From positions 1,876,001-1,940,000 of the forward strand of contig JAOTOL010001642.1 in NCBI GenBank assembly GCA_034440575.1: a DNA stretch of 64,000 bases. Reading direction: 5' to 3'. The notes under the pieces were generated by a model, which was not told the origin of the DNA, did not search any database, and saw only the letters and a list, made by a program, of their open reading frames with translations. Both the position numbers and the translations under genes were made by a program. Shown piece by piece: positions 1-13,084 of this stretch. This DNA is from Imbricaverruca yamaguchii (lineage: Eukaryota; Arthropoda; Thecostraca; Neoverrucidae). Each line of letters begins with the position of its first letter. Position 1 is the stretch's first letter.

Positions 1-3000
1 GTCAGCTGCGCAGTATCTTGACCATTGCAGTGACACACGCACTATTATTGTTCATGTGTATTATCCGAGCCACGATAATTTCGGAATGGTTGGTGACCCT
101 TGGTTCAGGAAATTTTGATCAAAATGTGTGATTCAGCACACTTACATCAAAGGTTCTGAATGGCCCGGGTCAGTCATTCTGTACAGCAATACCGCCAAAC
201 TGTCACAGCACTACTGTCATTCTGTCACAACACTGCTGTCAGACCGTCAAAATACTGCTGTCAGACGAATGCACAGAGGTGACCGCAGTCTGCTTAAAAC
301 ATTTGACAAATGACCAGAAAAGCTTTAGGCTTGCTATGAGATATCCAACCAAGCTTTCCAATTATTCTTTGCTGCTAACAGCCACATTTAAGCTCAGCTC
401 GTTTAGCTGAAAGTGGCTGGTTACCGTCTTTCAGCCCGATCCGCTACAAATCAGGACAGGGAACGGGAACAAATTACACTCTTGCAAAATTTCAGCAAAA
501 TTTCCCCACACATGACAATTTATAGCACAAGCGATCTGGATGATACGTCATCTTCGCACAACGTCTCGTTGGAGCTGGAGACGTTGCGGAACCAAAGGAC
601 GACCCGATGGGCAGCGCAACATCACAGGTCGACACATCAGCCGGCGCAACGTCACAGGTCGACACATCAGCCGGCGCAACGTCACACATGAACGTCTGAC
701 GAAATGCCGCCCTCGGCATCAGCAGAAGTAGACACGTCACTCAGAGAACCGAGAGGTGGCGCAACATTGCTCGCCTGCCAACGCAACCTCGCACGCCGGC
801 GCGACCACCGGAAGGGCGCGCGACGGCGCCGCGATCGACGCGACATCTCACGCCGACCAGATGAAGCTCCGCCGGAGGGCACGAGCGGGTGCAGCGCCGT
901 CCGAACGCTGCTGGTCGAGTTGTTCAATACGTTATAATATCACATGCGTCGTGGTCGAGCTATCGGCAACCGCCTCGCACCGCCGACGCACCAAGTCGCT
1001 CGGCACTCTTCAAGCAGTGGTGTGGGTCCTTGGCAGTAGCGTGGATCCTTTTCAGCTGCAGCCGCCAAGTCAGTAATCCCAAAAGAAACTGCCTCGGCAT
1101 CGATGTGTGGGAGGAAACGACATCGAGAACCGGTTGAAAAACAAGCTGTTGCTGGAATCCCCCGGAAAAGCCGCCTGAACCAGCGACTTAGACTTAATCA
1201 CAAAATCATTCAAGGATCTGGTGCGTTGAGCACTTAATCGGATTTGTGCGTCCGCAGATGTAGCGCACGAAAATGAATCCCTCTAAGGGGCAAGACCAGA
1301 CTTCAGAAATACTCTGGGACGGGCTGAAGAGCATCAGGCATATACCGAGGTGTGTCCGTCAAACAAAGCGGAAGGCACGTCAACCGTCCCATCTCGTCCC
1401 ACTGGTGACGCTCGCAAATGATTTTAAAAACATCATGGATCATTTTACGTTAGGATTTACTCGTCCATGTAAACTGTCCTACAGCAAGGCTATTAATTTT
1501 GTCAGCAACTGCCTCATGCCTATCCAAAACCACGGTCACTGCTTTCATGAACGATACCTAGCCACGCCTAACAAATACAATTGTGGACAACTGTTCAGAC
1601 CAGATACACAAGAGACATAATTAACCAATCCAACACTACAACCTAATTGTACCACGGTTTACGATGCTAATATATAAAAATGGTCAGTAGTTCAATACCG
1701 ACATCAGTGGAGCCTATCATTACGATCCTGCCAACTGACGCTAACATGGAGAAATGCACACATCCGGCCCAGCCGACTCGCAGATGCAGAGCCGCGCCAT
1801 GATTCCATCTCCAGCGCGGGCGGCAGCTCGTCGACGACCAGCACGAACGGCGGCTCCGTCGACGGCGACGCAGCAACAGCGGCGCGCCGGCCGCCCGCCG
1901 CCTCTCGACGACAGGGCGTCAGTTCACAGACGGGTGGGCACACCACGCCAGCGCACAGACGGGAAGAGGCGCGCTCACGAATGATCAACTCGACCGCCCG
2001 TGACGGATGTAGTGTGATGACACACGGGTGAGCGAACAGACGCTCAAGGAGGGGAAGACCTAACGACTCGCGAAACGGAACGAGCGGGCATTGACGGATG
2101 GACGGAGCAGCGGCGGCTTAGTGACGATGTGGTCATCAGACGTGAACGCGGACGACAACAGCATGGTCTCGACTCATGGCAGCCACCAAATGTGACCCTG
2201 CACGTGACGTGGGCCGACCGTGCGAGACGTCCGTGACCTTTTCCTCTGAATGATCAGCGGGGTGGCGGCAGGTCAGCCTGCAAGGATCGTCGGGCCGAGG
2301 CATCCGCCACCATACGTCACCTCTAAAAGGTCAGCTGGCTGGTGGCCGGTCAGACCGCTGGGCCAGCCGAACCGCGGCTACCACCATCAACCGTCGCAAC
2401 ATCCGGAAACACATGCACTGCCTCTCAGTCAGTTGTATAAGACGTCGTCCGTGAATGGTGCCCTCTCGATAAAGGTCATTGTCCGTGCCCCTGTGGCATA
2501 CCCTGGATAATGTCTGTGGTAATTATATGACGCCATAAACATAGTTTGGTGCTTGATGGGGACAAAAGGTCCTTTTGCTCCTTCCTCTGAGATTTATGAC
2601 CGTTGACGAATGACTTAATATGCATCATTGTGCGCTCAATTCAGACGAGTGTCGCCAGCTCGTCAAAGTATTTATATTATGAAATTCATCGCAAACTGCA
2701 CTGAAAACATCCGCATGGCTTGGGCATAGTCCATAGGTCACCTGCGAACACGCATCGACAATAGTTTCCATGTAGCGGCAATGAGAGTATCCTCATACAA
2801 TTGTGTGAAACCAGGGAGGAGTTTTATAACATCAATTAACGGTACTATCGAGTTGCCAGATTCTGAGTGAAATTGCCGCGATGCCTTGTTTAGTGTTCAT
2901 TACTTTGGTCGTTTCTCAGGGCACTAGGTTATATTGTTTCGTTTAAGAGACCATAAGTAATAAAGAACGTGTGTAAGCACTGTGAGCCTACCGCCCGGAT

Positions 3001-3580
3001 TATATTCGCTGATGCTGAAATCGGCTGGAATTCTATTCCTTTTCATCAGCTTCCTTTTGGATACCGCACCACGGGAGTGAGTGATCAGCTTCGTGTTTAC
3101 GGCATTATGGGATTACGGCATGCATGTGCTACCCGGTAATCCAATGACGTTTCTCTGATCATGTTAGCGGAAGGCCATATGGTAAAAATTGCGTTACCAT
3201 CGGGCTACTGTTTTCTTTTTCGGGAAGAGGGTCGCTGAAGCTTTTCGGTCTCTCCCCCATACTTGGGCATACAATATCGGTCCCGATGGCTGTTTTACTG
3301 TCATCGTGCATAAACGTATATCGAGATACAGAGCATTAAGTATGAAGAAGCATGCTTTTCATATCTAGCTTCCTATTTGGCAATATTGACTTTTTGTATT
3401 GTTTAATGACGCGAAAAAGCAGAATGTTCTCCTCATGAGCACATCAATCATCATCTTCCTCTCCACAACACTGACCATTGCTGCTTTAATCTGCATGTTG
3501 CGTAACATACAGTGTATCCAGACAACGATTAACCTCCATTCGACAGCTTGATCCCACATAATTTGGTCTGCCACTCTCGA
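1..3580. other. No gene seen; upstream or intronic DNA
   Basis: No frame with recognisable protein similarity, and no C2-domain exon of unc-13. A 30-bp direct duplication lies at about 606-690 in GC-rich DNA that continues to about 1000. The plus-strand 115-codon frame at 1273-1620 has no recognisable motif and mixed codon use; I consider it chance. Confidence 0.6.
606..690. repeat. Short tandem repeat, 30-bp unit
   Basis: About 2.7 copies of a unit containing CACAGGTCGACACATCAGCC, with one substitution between the first copies. Confidence 0.85.
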
Positions 3581-3581
3581 G

Positions 3582-3765
3582 CACCTGGCAACAACGGAGA
3601 CGAACACTACCCTCCCGTTACCCGTCTGCTTGCATCAATTCCCGGGCACCTGACAACAACGCAGACGAACACTACCCTCCTGTTACCCGTCTGCCTGCAT
3701 CAATTCCCCGGGCACCTGACAGCAACGCAGACGAACACTATCCTCCTGTTACCCGTGTGCCATAA
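3582..3765. repeat. Minisatellite, about 65-bp unit, ~3 copies
   Basis: Units share GGCACCTGACAACAACGCAG followed by ACGAACACTA and TTACCCGTCTGC. The copies are about 90 percent alike by eye, and the last is truncated. Confidence 0.9.
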
Positions 3766-6700
3766 TCCGAGCGTGACCCAGGGCGCTGAGAGAGGTGAGA
3801 GGTGGCCCTCAGTGCCTCTGAGAGGTGGGGTTCAGCACCCTGATGTGCTCAGTTGGACCAGGGTCAGGTAGACCACGGGGCCGGGCCAGAGCAAAACCGA
3901 CTTTGGTCGACCACAACCGGTTGGATAGGACCACAGCCGGTGGGATTAGACACGGTAATGAATTATCCCGACCACCCCCCCCCCCCCAGGCCGAACACAA
4001 TTGATGGATCCAGTTATCTCCGTGATTTATTGTACCGGGTACAGGTGTGCCGAGGAAATCGTTCACAATCTGCCAACCATTGTGACAGGCGAAATTGCAC
4101 AAATCACCAGAGGCACTTTGCCCAGAAATGTCGGCCGCTTGCCGTGCTGCAATGCAATGTGTCTCGCTCTCGATATAGCCTTGTGCTCTGGCTGTTCACG
4201 CACTCGGCTGTGGTGGAGCGGGAGCATACTTAGATGTACGTGCGTGTCACATTTATTATAAACAAAATCGCACCTGACCTACCGTTCAGGATAATAAACA
4301 GATAGTTGCATGATGCACTCTAGACCGTGCCACTTTTGAATGAAAAATATCTGGGAAGCAACGGAACAAGGTATATTCCGTTGCCATTTCGCATCAAAAT
4401 TAGATCCCAAGCTACGTGATTTAGATCATACGACTACTTTAACCCCAACCGAGTTGAAGTTGAGCGCAAATGTCGTTTTCGGTATTAAAGTAGTTGTGTT
4501 GTGGTATCTCAAACGACTGTAAAAGCTACAAAATGGGTTTTGTCGCACATGCGTGCCGCGAAATTCAAACGATAACACTCAATCTTCGAGACTGATACCA
4601 GACATTATGTATTGGACTAAAATATTAGATTCCAATAGACCGATGCATCTGTGGGTGGCCCAAAAGTGAACGCTGGCACCATAATTTCAGAAGGGAGCCT
4701 CTCAACATATCACGAGATGTTCGACATATTTCGGTGCATTTTCACGACGTCGATGTATGTGTAAGCTGCGTAGTGTTGTCTGGTGGTGCCCAGCATGCAC
4801 TGTCTTAGTATGGGACCAGGTGCCCATCACTCCGGGAGGGTAAGCGATCTGGGATGAATGCCGCCGATGGGGCAGACATTGCGTAATTGAGCGTAAACAC
4901 CCACGCATTCATTTATCTTCCATGATCTCTCACAGTACTTTATGTGGGCGCAAAATGACCGACGCAGTCGACGCGCCCGAAAACCCAAATCCACCACCAA
5001 CACGACAACGAACAATATTTTCGACCCTTTGCGGGGTAGTCGTTAAATAAAAAAGATTAAATAGAGCAATACCATTCATTAGGTGAAGGACTAGTAAGAA
5101 TACATCGATGGTTAGACTGATTCGGGTGTGATTGTGTGGCACAGCACACGCGTATCTAACCACCTGCTTCTTGAATGCACTCAGCGAGTTCGCGAATATG
5201 CCTTCTCCTGGTGTCATCTATAAAGATATGCTTTGCTCTCCTACTGATCTGGTGAACAAACCACACATAATTGCTTCCAAACGTGCATATCGTACATGAA
5301 ATGAAACGGGTGGCCTGTTTCCCCTGACCGGGACGCATAACCCGAATTTCTGCAACAAAACCGATAAATCTGCCCTCCCACATCAAACGTTTCGCAAGAC
5401 GACGATGTCGGTCTATGCGCAGCGAGTGGACACAAACATCAGGTTATAAAACGGAGGTCTTGATATTCCAGGGATACGGCCTAGGTTCGTCACCACAGTG
5501 CGTGACCAGTCACATTTGTGCTCTACCCTGTCGTTCCGGGCCAGATGTGTCGTGGTTGCGCTCACCCAGATGACAGAGCAATGCTCGAGGCGATACTCAA
5601 GGTGATGATCGCGTTATGTGCAGACGACAGCGCGTTTTCTCAAACTTGCTACCAAGCACTCCTGCCTGCATGGACTTGATAAACAGCTCGCTGGCGCTCG
5701 GTTCGTCCTTGACACAGCCCTCGGCACATGCTGTGCGAATGTCAATTTACCGCACTTGCCTGTTCCGTAAACACCAGGCGAGGAAAGCTTGGTGAATAAC
5801 ACTTACCGCGGTACACGGACGGTGAATAACACTGAACGCGTCCTGGGAATTCCTGTTGCAAAGGAACGTAATAATGTTCGGCTCAGGCGGCTCAAAATCG
5901 GCTTTGAATAAGGAGGCAGCTATGCCAGGTATGTTCAATTCAATGGAATGGTTCGTGGTAATTCGATAGCAGACAAGCCTGGACGTCCCCGAGATTTCAG
6001 AACGTGTGAAGTTGTACGCATGTATTATGAACTAAGATGAATATGAACAGGCTGCTGCAGGCAGAGGAGGATAGAAGCTAAACAAGTAAGTTGGCTAGCC
6101 AATTTTTTGTGTACCTGGTGTCGCCTATGACATGATTTTTCATTTGTGGATCAACATTCGGTATAATATTTATTAAATAATTATTGTTTATGAAGAAAAA
6201 TTAGCTTCAATACAAAACGACCTTTGTTGGCCAAAAGTGTTTGTTCGCCAATTTTGGCCACCCAGGACCCTGGGTAAGCTTATGGTATTGCTTTCATTGA
6301 CTTTCATTCACCACAATTGAAAGCAGCATTAAGTTGGAGTTGATTGAAAGTAAGTGATCCAGAATGCCAGATCTATGATCTATATTAAACAACAATTTCC
6401 CAATTGTATGCTTCCTGCATCTGCTGATTAAAACATTTCAAAGTTTTTTCTTGTACGGAAGTACTTAGCGATACAGGCTTTCCAACGATTTTCTTTTTCG
6501 CTTCATCTATTGGCCAGTGAGAGCTCACAGGGATGGGGTGAATAAGCCCCCCTCAATAATCGGGTGACTTCTCATGACTTACAACTTAGGGTTAAAGTAC
6601 GCTACCAATATTACAGTCAAAAACTCATGTATGCTTGATGCCGTCAGTACTAGCCAATCATTGCATGTTAGACGATTGTTGAAAGACAGAGCTGGCCTAT

Positions 6701-7367
6701 GTAATTCAAATGTGGTGATATTAATCCTCAATTTAGTATTCAATTATAAAGATGCTATGAAATATAATTCAATTCAATTCAAATATAATTCACTGGCAAA
6801 CAATTGTCATGCCTGCAATGAATAATCGAGTGTGGGATGGAATACTCAGCATGCCAATAGTAATTGGTTGTTTACTAAAGCCACCTGTCATAACATTGCC
6901 CCAACCGTGTGTCACGATGGGTAGTTCACCGCTCCCATTTCTGTTGCGAGTAAATGGCATGCCATTTAATGGAAAAATGCAACGCATTTCAACAAGGGAA
7001 AAACTATTATGCAGCTTTTCACAGTATGCCGCAGGCCCACTGGAATAGCGTCAGCGCCATTTCAATTTTGCTTGGGTTTGACCAGCACCTGTCAACATGT
7101 CACGTCTCAGTAGAAGTTGTGCATCTTCGTTTATCTGTTATTTATACGAACATGTCGATCCGTGTGTGCCAGCATGACAAATGTTGGTATGTCGGTTGCC
7201 ATTAATAATGAAGGTAGCCAGGACTGCCCGTGAGTGATGGCCGGTGGAAGTGAGTGCTGAGTCTTGTTTCTGATGATGTGAAAGTATGTCTTACTATGAT
7301 TAGGCAAGCAAAAATAACATTGTTTAATACAACGAAGAATGGCTTTTAAGTGCTGCTGGGTTTTAGA
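3766..7367. other. No gene seen
   Basis: AT-richer non-coding DNA. A run of 13 C lies near 3975-3987. A copy of a dispersed 33-bp motif lies at 4946-4978. No frame here resembles a known protein. Confidence 0.6.
4946..4978 (+). repeat. Dispersed 33-bp motif, copy 1
   Basis: Begins GGGCGC and ends GCGCCC, with a conserved ATGACC near the left side and GTCGA near the right. The same motif is at 29144-29176 and 48747-48779. It can fold through its GGGCGC/GCGCCC ends. In one plus-strand frame it reads R-x-MTDAVDAP, so it could be a fragment of a mobile-element ORF. The family is not recognised. Confidence 0.6.
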
Positions 7368-7520
7368 CATTGCGTGAGACGAAATGTACGACCCTGAATA
7401 TAGCATAATCCCTATCCCATACTCCCTTTGAGTAATATAGCATAATCCCTAGCGCTACTTTTGATGTAAACTCAGCACCTCCTGGTATATTGAGGGTCGT
7501 ACATTTCGTCTCACGCAATG
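7368..7520. mobile_element. MITE-like element with perfect 28-bp terminal inverted repeats
   Basis: The left end 7368-7395 starts CATTGCGTGAGACGAAATGT and its exact reverse complement is 7493-7520. The symmetry continues imperfectly inward (AATATA on both sides) and outward (TTTTA on both sides). The 97-bp core has no ORF and carries an internal direct repeat ATATAGCATAATCCCT (about 7398 and 7435). Size and structure fit a non-autonomous DNA transposon. No clear target-site duplication was found, so a simple fold-back repeat is the alternative. Confidence 0.75.
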
Positions 7521-7752
7521 AGTAAAAATAACTGCGCCGTAAGCGACAAGCTTAGTTTTGAGTTGCATTCAGTGTCCCGGGCAGAATGACCGCACCATCT
7601 GACACCATTGCAGCAAGGCAGCGTAGTTTGCGGTACAATTTGAAACAAGAAACTTCGGAAGTACGGCATAAAGTAGACGAAAGAAACTGAAACTCCAGGA
7701 AAGCGAATACAAACCATAAATTGTACTTGGTGTCTTGAAAGCTCATGCTTCG

Positions 7753-7762
7753 ATATAATATA

Positions 7763-7806
<44 letters not shown>
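7753..7806. repeat. (AT)n microsatellite
   Basis: Interrupted AT dinucleotide run. Confidence 0.95.
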
Positions 7807-7807
<1 letters not shown>

Positions 7808-7868
7808 AATGGCGAACGCTATTCGACAGTCCTTGAAATGCACTACCGGCAATAGGCGGTGTAATTTA

Positions 7869-8395
7869 AGGTCAGGTCAATCGAAACTTAGGTCAAGGTC
7901 ATGAATTCATGACCTCAGGTCAAGGCCTAGGGAGGTCATGTAAATTATCAATCGACACGTCTTGACGATACAAGCACAATTACGGTAATTTCAGCCTTCT
8001 AGCTCAATGCAGTGCGACGTAATGCGCAGAAATGTGTAGTGATCTGAGGTGACCTCAGAGACCTTGGTGAGGTCACTGAGAAAAAATGTCAGCGGTAACA
8101 TTGAGCATAGCTTCCATCAACATGCCACAACCGTTATGAGATCATTCCGAGCGTAAATGTGTAACTAAGAAACATTTGTATATTTTACCATAGCCTTATA
8201 ATGGAGAAGCCATGACAGCGACCTGACCTAAGGTCAATACTTCGAAAAAAATACCGATATACATATTATGGTCCCTGATCAGGTGATGACATACTATAAG
8301 TTTGAAGTTAATCGCCCAATTATTGTGGAAGTTATGCCACCTAGAACTCCGAGTGTAGTTGGGTCACTTCGCCTGACCTGGTGACCTGACCTGAG
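7869..8395. repeat. AGGTCA-rich stretch with a 20-bp perfect palindrome
   Basis: About a dozen AGGTCA/TGACCT-type hexamers in both orientations, including adjacent direct copies near 7890-7901. A perfect 20-bp palindrome, AGGTCATGAATTCATGACCT, lies at 7896-7915. AGGTCA is the nuclear-receptor half-site, but the clustering could equally come from an old repeat family. No promoter or exon sits beside it. Confidence 0.5.
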
Positions 8396-8877
8396 ATGAT
8401 CCAGGATTAAAAATGTATGAGGATATGCAGAAAAGACCAATGAACAGCTGTGCGAGGTTTGGCCTTGCTAACCCTATTAGTTTGGCAGCAAATGAGGAAA
8501 AACCGGAGGTGGGGGGGCTAAGAGTAGGTCGCACCTAGTGGAGGAGAAGTTAGCTGATGGTGCACTATGCGGCACCTATTTTTCGAAGTCTTTAGGAGCA
8601 GGCTTAAGTTTTTTTTTCAGCCGCAAATGTCGCAGCAGTTTTCCTTAGCAATGGTCCAAGAAACGCTTCTAACTATCATGGGCTTGTCCGGTACTCAAGC
8701 TGCAACTGATGATGCCAAGCAAAATTTGTACAATGTTGATCACACATATTCGGCGAAGAGCAACTCTGAGCATTGTCTGGTGTGCTTGTTTAAAAAATGC
8801 TGCCTGGAACGGAATGGGGTGCGTTTCACGTCTCCTGCCCGTCTTCCCAACCTCTGAGCAGATCGAACTGATTCAAA

Positions 8878-9095
8878 CTGTAACAGCGAACCCCGTGTCG
8901 GGCACGTTCGGGCTATGCAAATGTGATTCATACTGTGACGGATAGCCCCGTGTCGGGCACGTTCGGGCTATGCCATTGTGATATAAATTGTGAGAGATGG
9001 CCCCGTGCCGGGCACGTTCGGGCTATGCCATTGTGATTTAACCTTTGACAGAAAGCCCCGTTCCGGGTACATTGCGGGTATGCAAATGTGATTCT
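8878..9095. repeat. Minisatellite, 55-bp unit, 4 copies
   Basis: Each unit contains CCCCGTGTCGGGCACGTTCG followed by GGCTATGC and ATGTGATT. The copies are well conserved except the last, which diverges (TTCCGGGTACATTGCGG). Confidence 0.92.
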
Positions 9096-9630
9096 GGATA
9101 ATAAATAACTCCGCAGGTCAGGCCAAATGAAGCAATTGGGATTTTGTGAAGGTTACCTGGCCACCAATTTATTTCGACAAACCACAAAAGAATTGATGCC
9201 ATTAAGGCGAAAATCGATAGCCCTGGATATCACGAATGTCATGGACACACAAGATTGTCTTTTGGGGCAGTGATGGTGAACGCTCAGCTGAAGTGAAAAA
9301 TGGCTATTTTAAGAACGCCGCAATTTTGTCAACAACCAAGAGACGGAGTGTGCCGATTTGGATGGAAATCGTCGATATTGGGATTGTGAGACTGCTCAGA
9401 AAGTTGCGGTCCGATTCTCGCAAGTGTGTCTGCGCGCCAAATGAGCATTTCTTCGATTTGTATTACCAAGTTAAAAAAAATTAAACCTTTGAATTGTTTA
9501 TCCCAGTCGGTGTAGCTATAACGCTTTCAAAACGGGCGTAACTTAGCACTTAGCAACGGCGTACCGTGGAATCATGGAACCTACAGTCGCCATTCATGGA
9601 GTCATGTAATCATGAAATCATGGAACGTAG

Positions 9631-9657
9631 GACGTAGACGTAGACGTAGACGTAGAC
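9631..9657. repeat. (GTAGAC)n hexanucleotide repeat
   Basis: About four and a half perfect copies of GTAGAC. Confidence 0.95.
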
Positions 9658-9826
9658 GACACCAAACGTCGGACGAGCGTAGGCAAGAGGCGGTCTATGG
9701 CTCTCAGCTCCAGGCACAGACTCCGGCACGATACCGAGACAGGAAACTCGTGGACTGACCCAAAACGCTGACTTGGGATTCTGTAAAGAAATGCGCATTT
9801 TACTGGGTAGTGGATGAATTTCACAA

Positions 9827-9866
9827 TGCAATGGAGCACGCAGCAGAAGATGCGTGCTCCATTGCA
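9827..9866. repeat. Perfect inverted repeat, 16-bp arms and 8-bp loop
   Basis: Arm TGCAATGGAGCACGCA (9827-9842), loop GCAGAAGA, then the exact reverse complement (9851-9866). It is not followed by a T-run and no gene is adjacent. Confidence 0.9.
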
Positions 9867-11600
9867 TGCAAATGACCCCGATTATGCAAATGGTGCCTGG
9901 AATTTTTGCATGTGGGCATTGAAAAACAACAGAATTGTGCCAAAGTTGAACGTAGTGTTACGGAAATTAGGCTATGTCAAGCATGGTGAACGCATCTCAA
10001 GCTCAAATGCATTACGTTGAACTGTTGAACAACTAATAGCAACAATACAAGTAGTAGCCGCCACGACCTGTCACAGCCCTTCTTGCTCCGCAGTCTTCCC
10101 GCTTAGTTTTCGCCGCACTCGGCTATTCAGCCCTGCACTTTCTGTCGAACTGGCTGGTCAGGCAGTCTGCTGGCTCGGGACGTGTACGTCACGTGAAATG
10201 ACGTCATAACCACCAGCTGGCCGCCGGCCGGCTGAGGTCGGGAAACCACCGCCGACCGAGCTCCATCAGGAATACTTTTCTATAAAAGAATTTGCACTCG
10301 TCAAAGATGATATTGCGTTGAAAATTTCTACAACGCAAAATTCGTAGATCAAGTCTAGTGTCGAGTGCAGGAATAAATGCTTGAAACGCTGTAATAAGAA
10401 GTGATGAAGGTTTCCAAAAAAGGTCAGGTTGTCGAAATGAATTTTAGTCGGATGTACACGAGGAATGGTTGTTCTGGCTTCACCCTTGCTCGCAATGATC
10501 GCAGCCATGCAGCTACAGCTTGTAATTGTGCATTCTGAGTTACTGAACTCGGGCTTGTCTGCGCTTTTCCTTGCGCCATTCTTATATCGGGCTTATGATT
10601 TCGAGTTTTCGCATTTTCATTAAGCGACGCTGAAGTATTTCCAGCAAGGAACACGGGTATCGCCAGCTGGCGTGCTATTGCCAATCCCCTTAAAATGAGA
10701 TATGACGCGATAACATTGGATTTATTATTTATTATGTTTGAGGCACGTTTGGTGCCATGCTACACCCTACCTCATTTGAATGCATGAATGTGTTGATTGC
10801 GTGCGGTGCATAAGGTCGCGTGGCGATCTGAGTTCACCAACAAGCTTATCAAAGCCATTCTAAATAAGATAAGACGCAATTCATCGGTCATCGCTCGTAA
10901 CCAGCCAGCCAAGGCGTCACCATGGCAACACGACAGCTGTACAGTCCTTCCGCAAATTATATCAGTGTCTATGTTGACGTCAGTGCTGATGTCAGTACTG
11001 ACGAGGCAGCGATCAAAATCACCAAGACTGACATTGAGGGTGTGCGAGGTGGCTTACCTGCTGTCGCCGATAGGCTTCAGTTACGCCAAAGTGTGCAGAC
11101 CTTCCAGCGTCATGTGGACGGTTCGCACGCTATCATGTGCACGTTCGAAGCTATCGGCAAGGGCTGATTATGCCAATTTATGCTGCTTAATTAGCTCAGG
11201 AGTAGCAGCTGTAGCTGGTGGCGAGTCAGGATTCATCAATTCAACACCGCGCAGTGGCACCGCATAACCGAGACGTGATGGAAACGGTGCCACCGATAGA
11301 TAAGCTGCCATTGCCTTCAGGTAGGCATGCATACATACACAGAGGCACACATACAGACATATGTTATCTACACCAACTCGGCCCAGGGCCGTACAAAAAG
11401 AGTGAAATTCGTAACTGCCGGTGACTTTCAACGACCGCGCCCACGTGCATCCTAAGGCACATGACAGTCCACATGCAACAAAGGCTCAAACAACCCTAAA
11501 CACATTTCACGTAGGCATATAAGGTTCATGTAATCCATGCATAAGGACGTCAGCAATTCCAAACAAGTAAAATATGTCGGAAGGCTGTTCCAACGTCTAA

Positions 11601-12770
11601 TTATGAAAGTTGAGAAAGTGCACTAAGTAATTGCAGTCGACAGTGGCCACTCTCTGATTTTAATGAATGCCCTCTAGTGCTATGCCCGTCTTCATTAAGC
11701 ACAAATAAATCAGGAAGATCGATCTGGTCTATGCTCTTCATCATCTTAAAAACCTCCATTAAGCCCTCTCTTAGCCTACGGCGCCTGAGCGCAAGAATAC
11801 TAAGAACCTGCAGTATTCTATTGTAATCTAGATGATCCAGTCCGCCAATGAGTGTTGTAGCTCTCCGCTGTAAGTGTTCCATTGGATCAATATGAACTCC
11901 AACAATTGACTCCAGCTCTGACTGCAATATTGCATATTTCATATTACATGCAATATTACATTGCAGATTACATACAATATTACAAATGTGACATAACAAA
12001 ATATGTCCTACTTCGTGTTTACTATGGTCACTTTTGTGTTATATATTTCCGTTGACAAAGTGTATCATTTTGAGCACCTTAGTTCTTGCCTCCCTACGTT
12101 GACCCTTTAAACGTCACATGGAACTGCACAGAACTCTCGTAGGTGATTTTTTTTGTAAAGCACTACCTGTTAATGTATTCCGCGTGCATCGTTTATGTTG
12201 CTAAAATATGCGCATCCATGCATATTTTCGTACATTAAAAAACGTCTGGCATGTGCCAGTGAACGAACCGCTCCAACACCTTATCGAAATCATTTCATAA
12301 CATCGTACTTATTTTAAATTGGTACAAAAGCCTTAATAGCATGAGCAAATACATAACCCTACTTTCTGAACCATGTCATAAATGCTGTACAATTACGGTA
12401 ATTAAGTTTGGACCAAGGGCTAAACCTTGTGGTGCCTCGCTACATAACTTGTTCCAAGATTATTTTCACCGACTCAATATCGCCATCGATTCTTGTAGCC
12501 TTAGCAAATGTATAACAACTTATTCATCTGAAAACATCACCACACATTTGACGTCTTTCTAACTATACAGGTAATCCCATGTGTGGAACGTCATCGAATG
12601 GTTTGCTGAAAACCAAACATGTACCATCGACGAATTTTCTATATCTACCTGCTCAGTCACATATTCCAAGATTCTTGGTTTTTTTCGAATAAGATTTTCC
12701 ACTTCTGAAACGAAATTTACTACTTCTGAAGCAAGGGTTGCAACATTCAAAATACCTTTGTCTTACTTAA
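11601..12770 (-). mobile_element. Decayed LINE (CR1/Jockey-like) reverse transcriptase remnant
   Basis: Minus strand, several frames broken by stops and frameshifts. Reading from about 12700 down, ILEYVTEQVD is followed by a degraded YxDFSKAFDTVPH-like block. Near 12430-12375, SEAPQGLALGPNLITV matches the reverse-transcriptase motif SGVPQGSVLGPLLF. From about 11930 to 11620 the C-terminal region reads LQRRATTLIGGLDHLDYNRI, then RRRRLREGLMEVFKMM and RGHSL, typical of LINE ORF2 ends. The catalytic F-A-D-D box is not preserved. Non-functional. Confidence 0.8.
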
Positions 12771-13084
12771 CCCGTTTTGCTCTTGCCCGCATTCCGTCTG
12801 AGAAGAAAATACCCCACTCAGTTATTACTCAGATTCAGCTGTTGTAGCAATGTCTGGTTCTTCAGTACGTATATAACTACGTCGCTTTCAAAATTTATGT
12901 CGAATGCTGTGTAAATTAGTAAGCATCTTCCTCTCAGCTTCCTGTAGCCTGTGTTTGAATCTGACGTGCATGCGGTCAGGTCAGGTCAGCATTCGGTCGG
13001 TAACGTGCAGTGCAATCTTCTAGTCACAATAACCATGTCCATTACATTGTTTAGTGTTTTCTTGTTTCAACGAACCTTACATAT

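Larger units (their letters stand above)
9096..11600. other. No gene seen
   Basis: Contains a short (GTAGAC)n run (about 9631-9657), a strong hairpin (9827-9866) and a CRE-like TGACGTCA at about 10199-10206 next to GC-rich DNA. The two overlapping plus-strand frames at 10797-11267 have no recognisable similarity. Confidence 0.55.
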
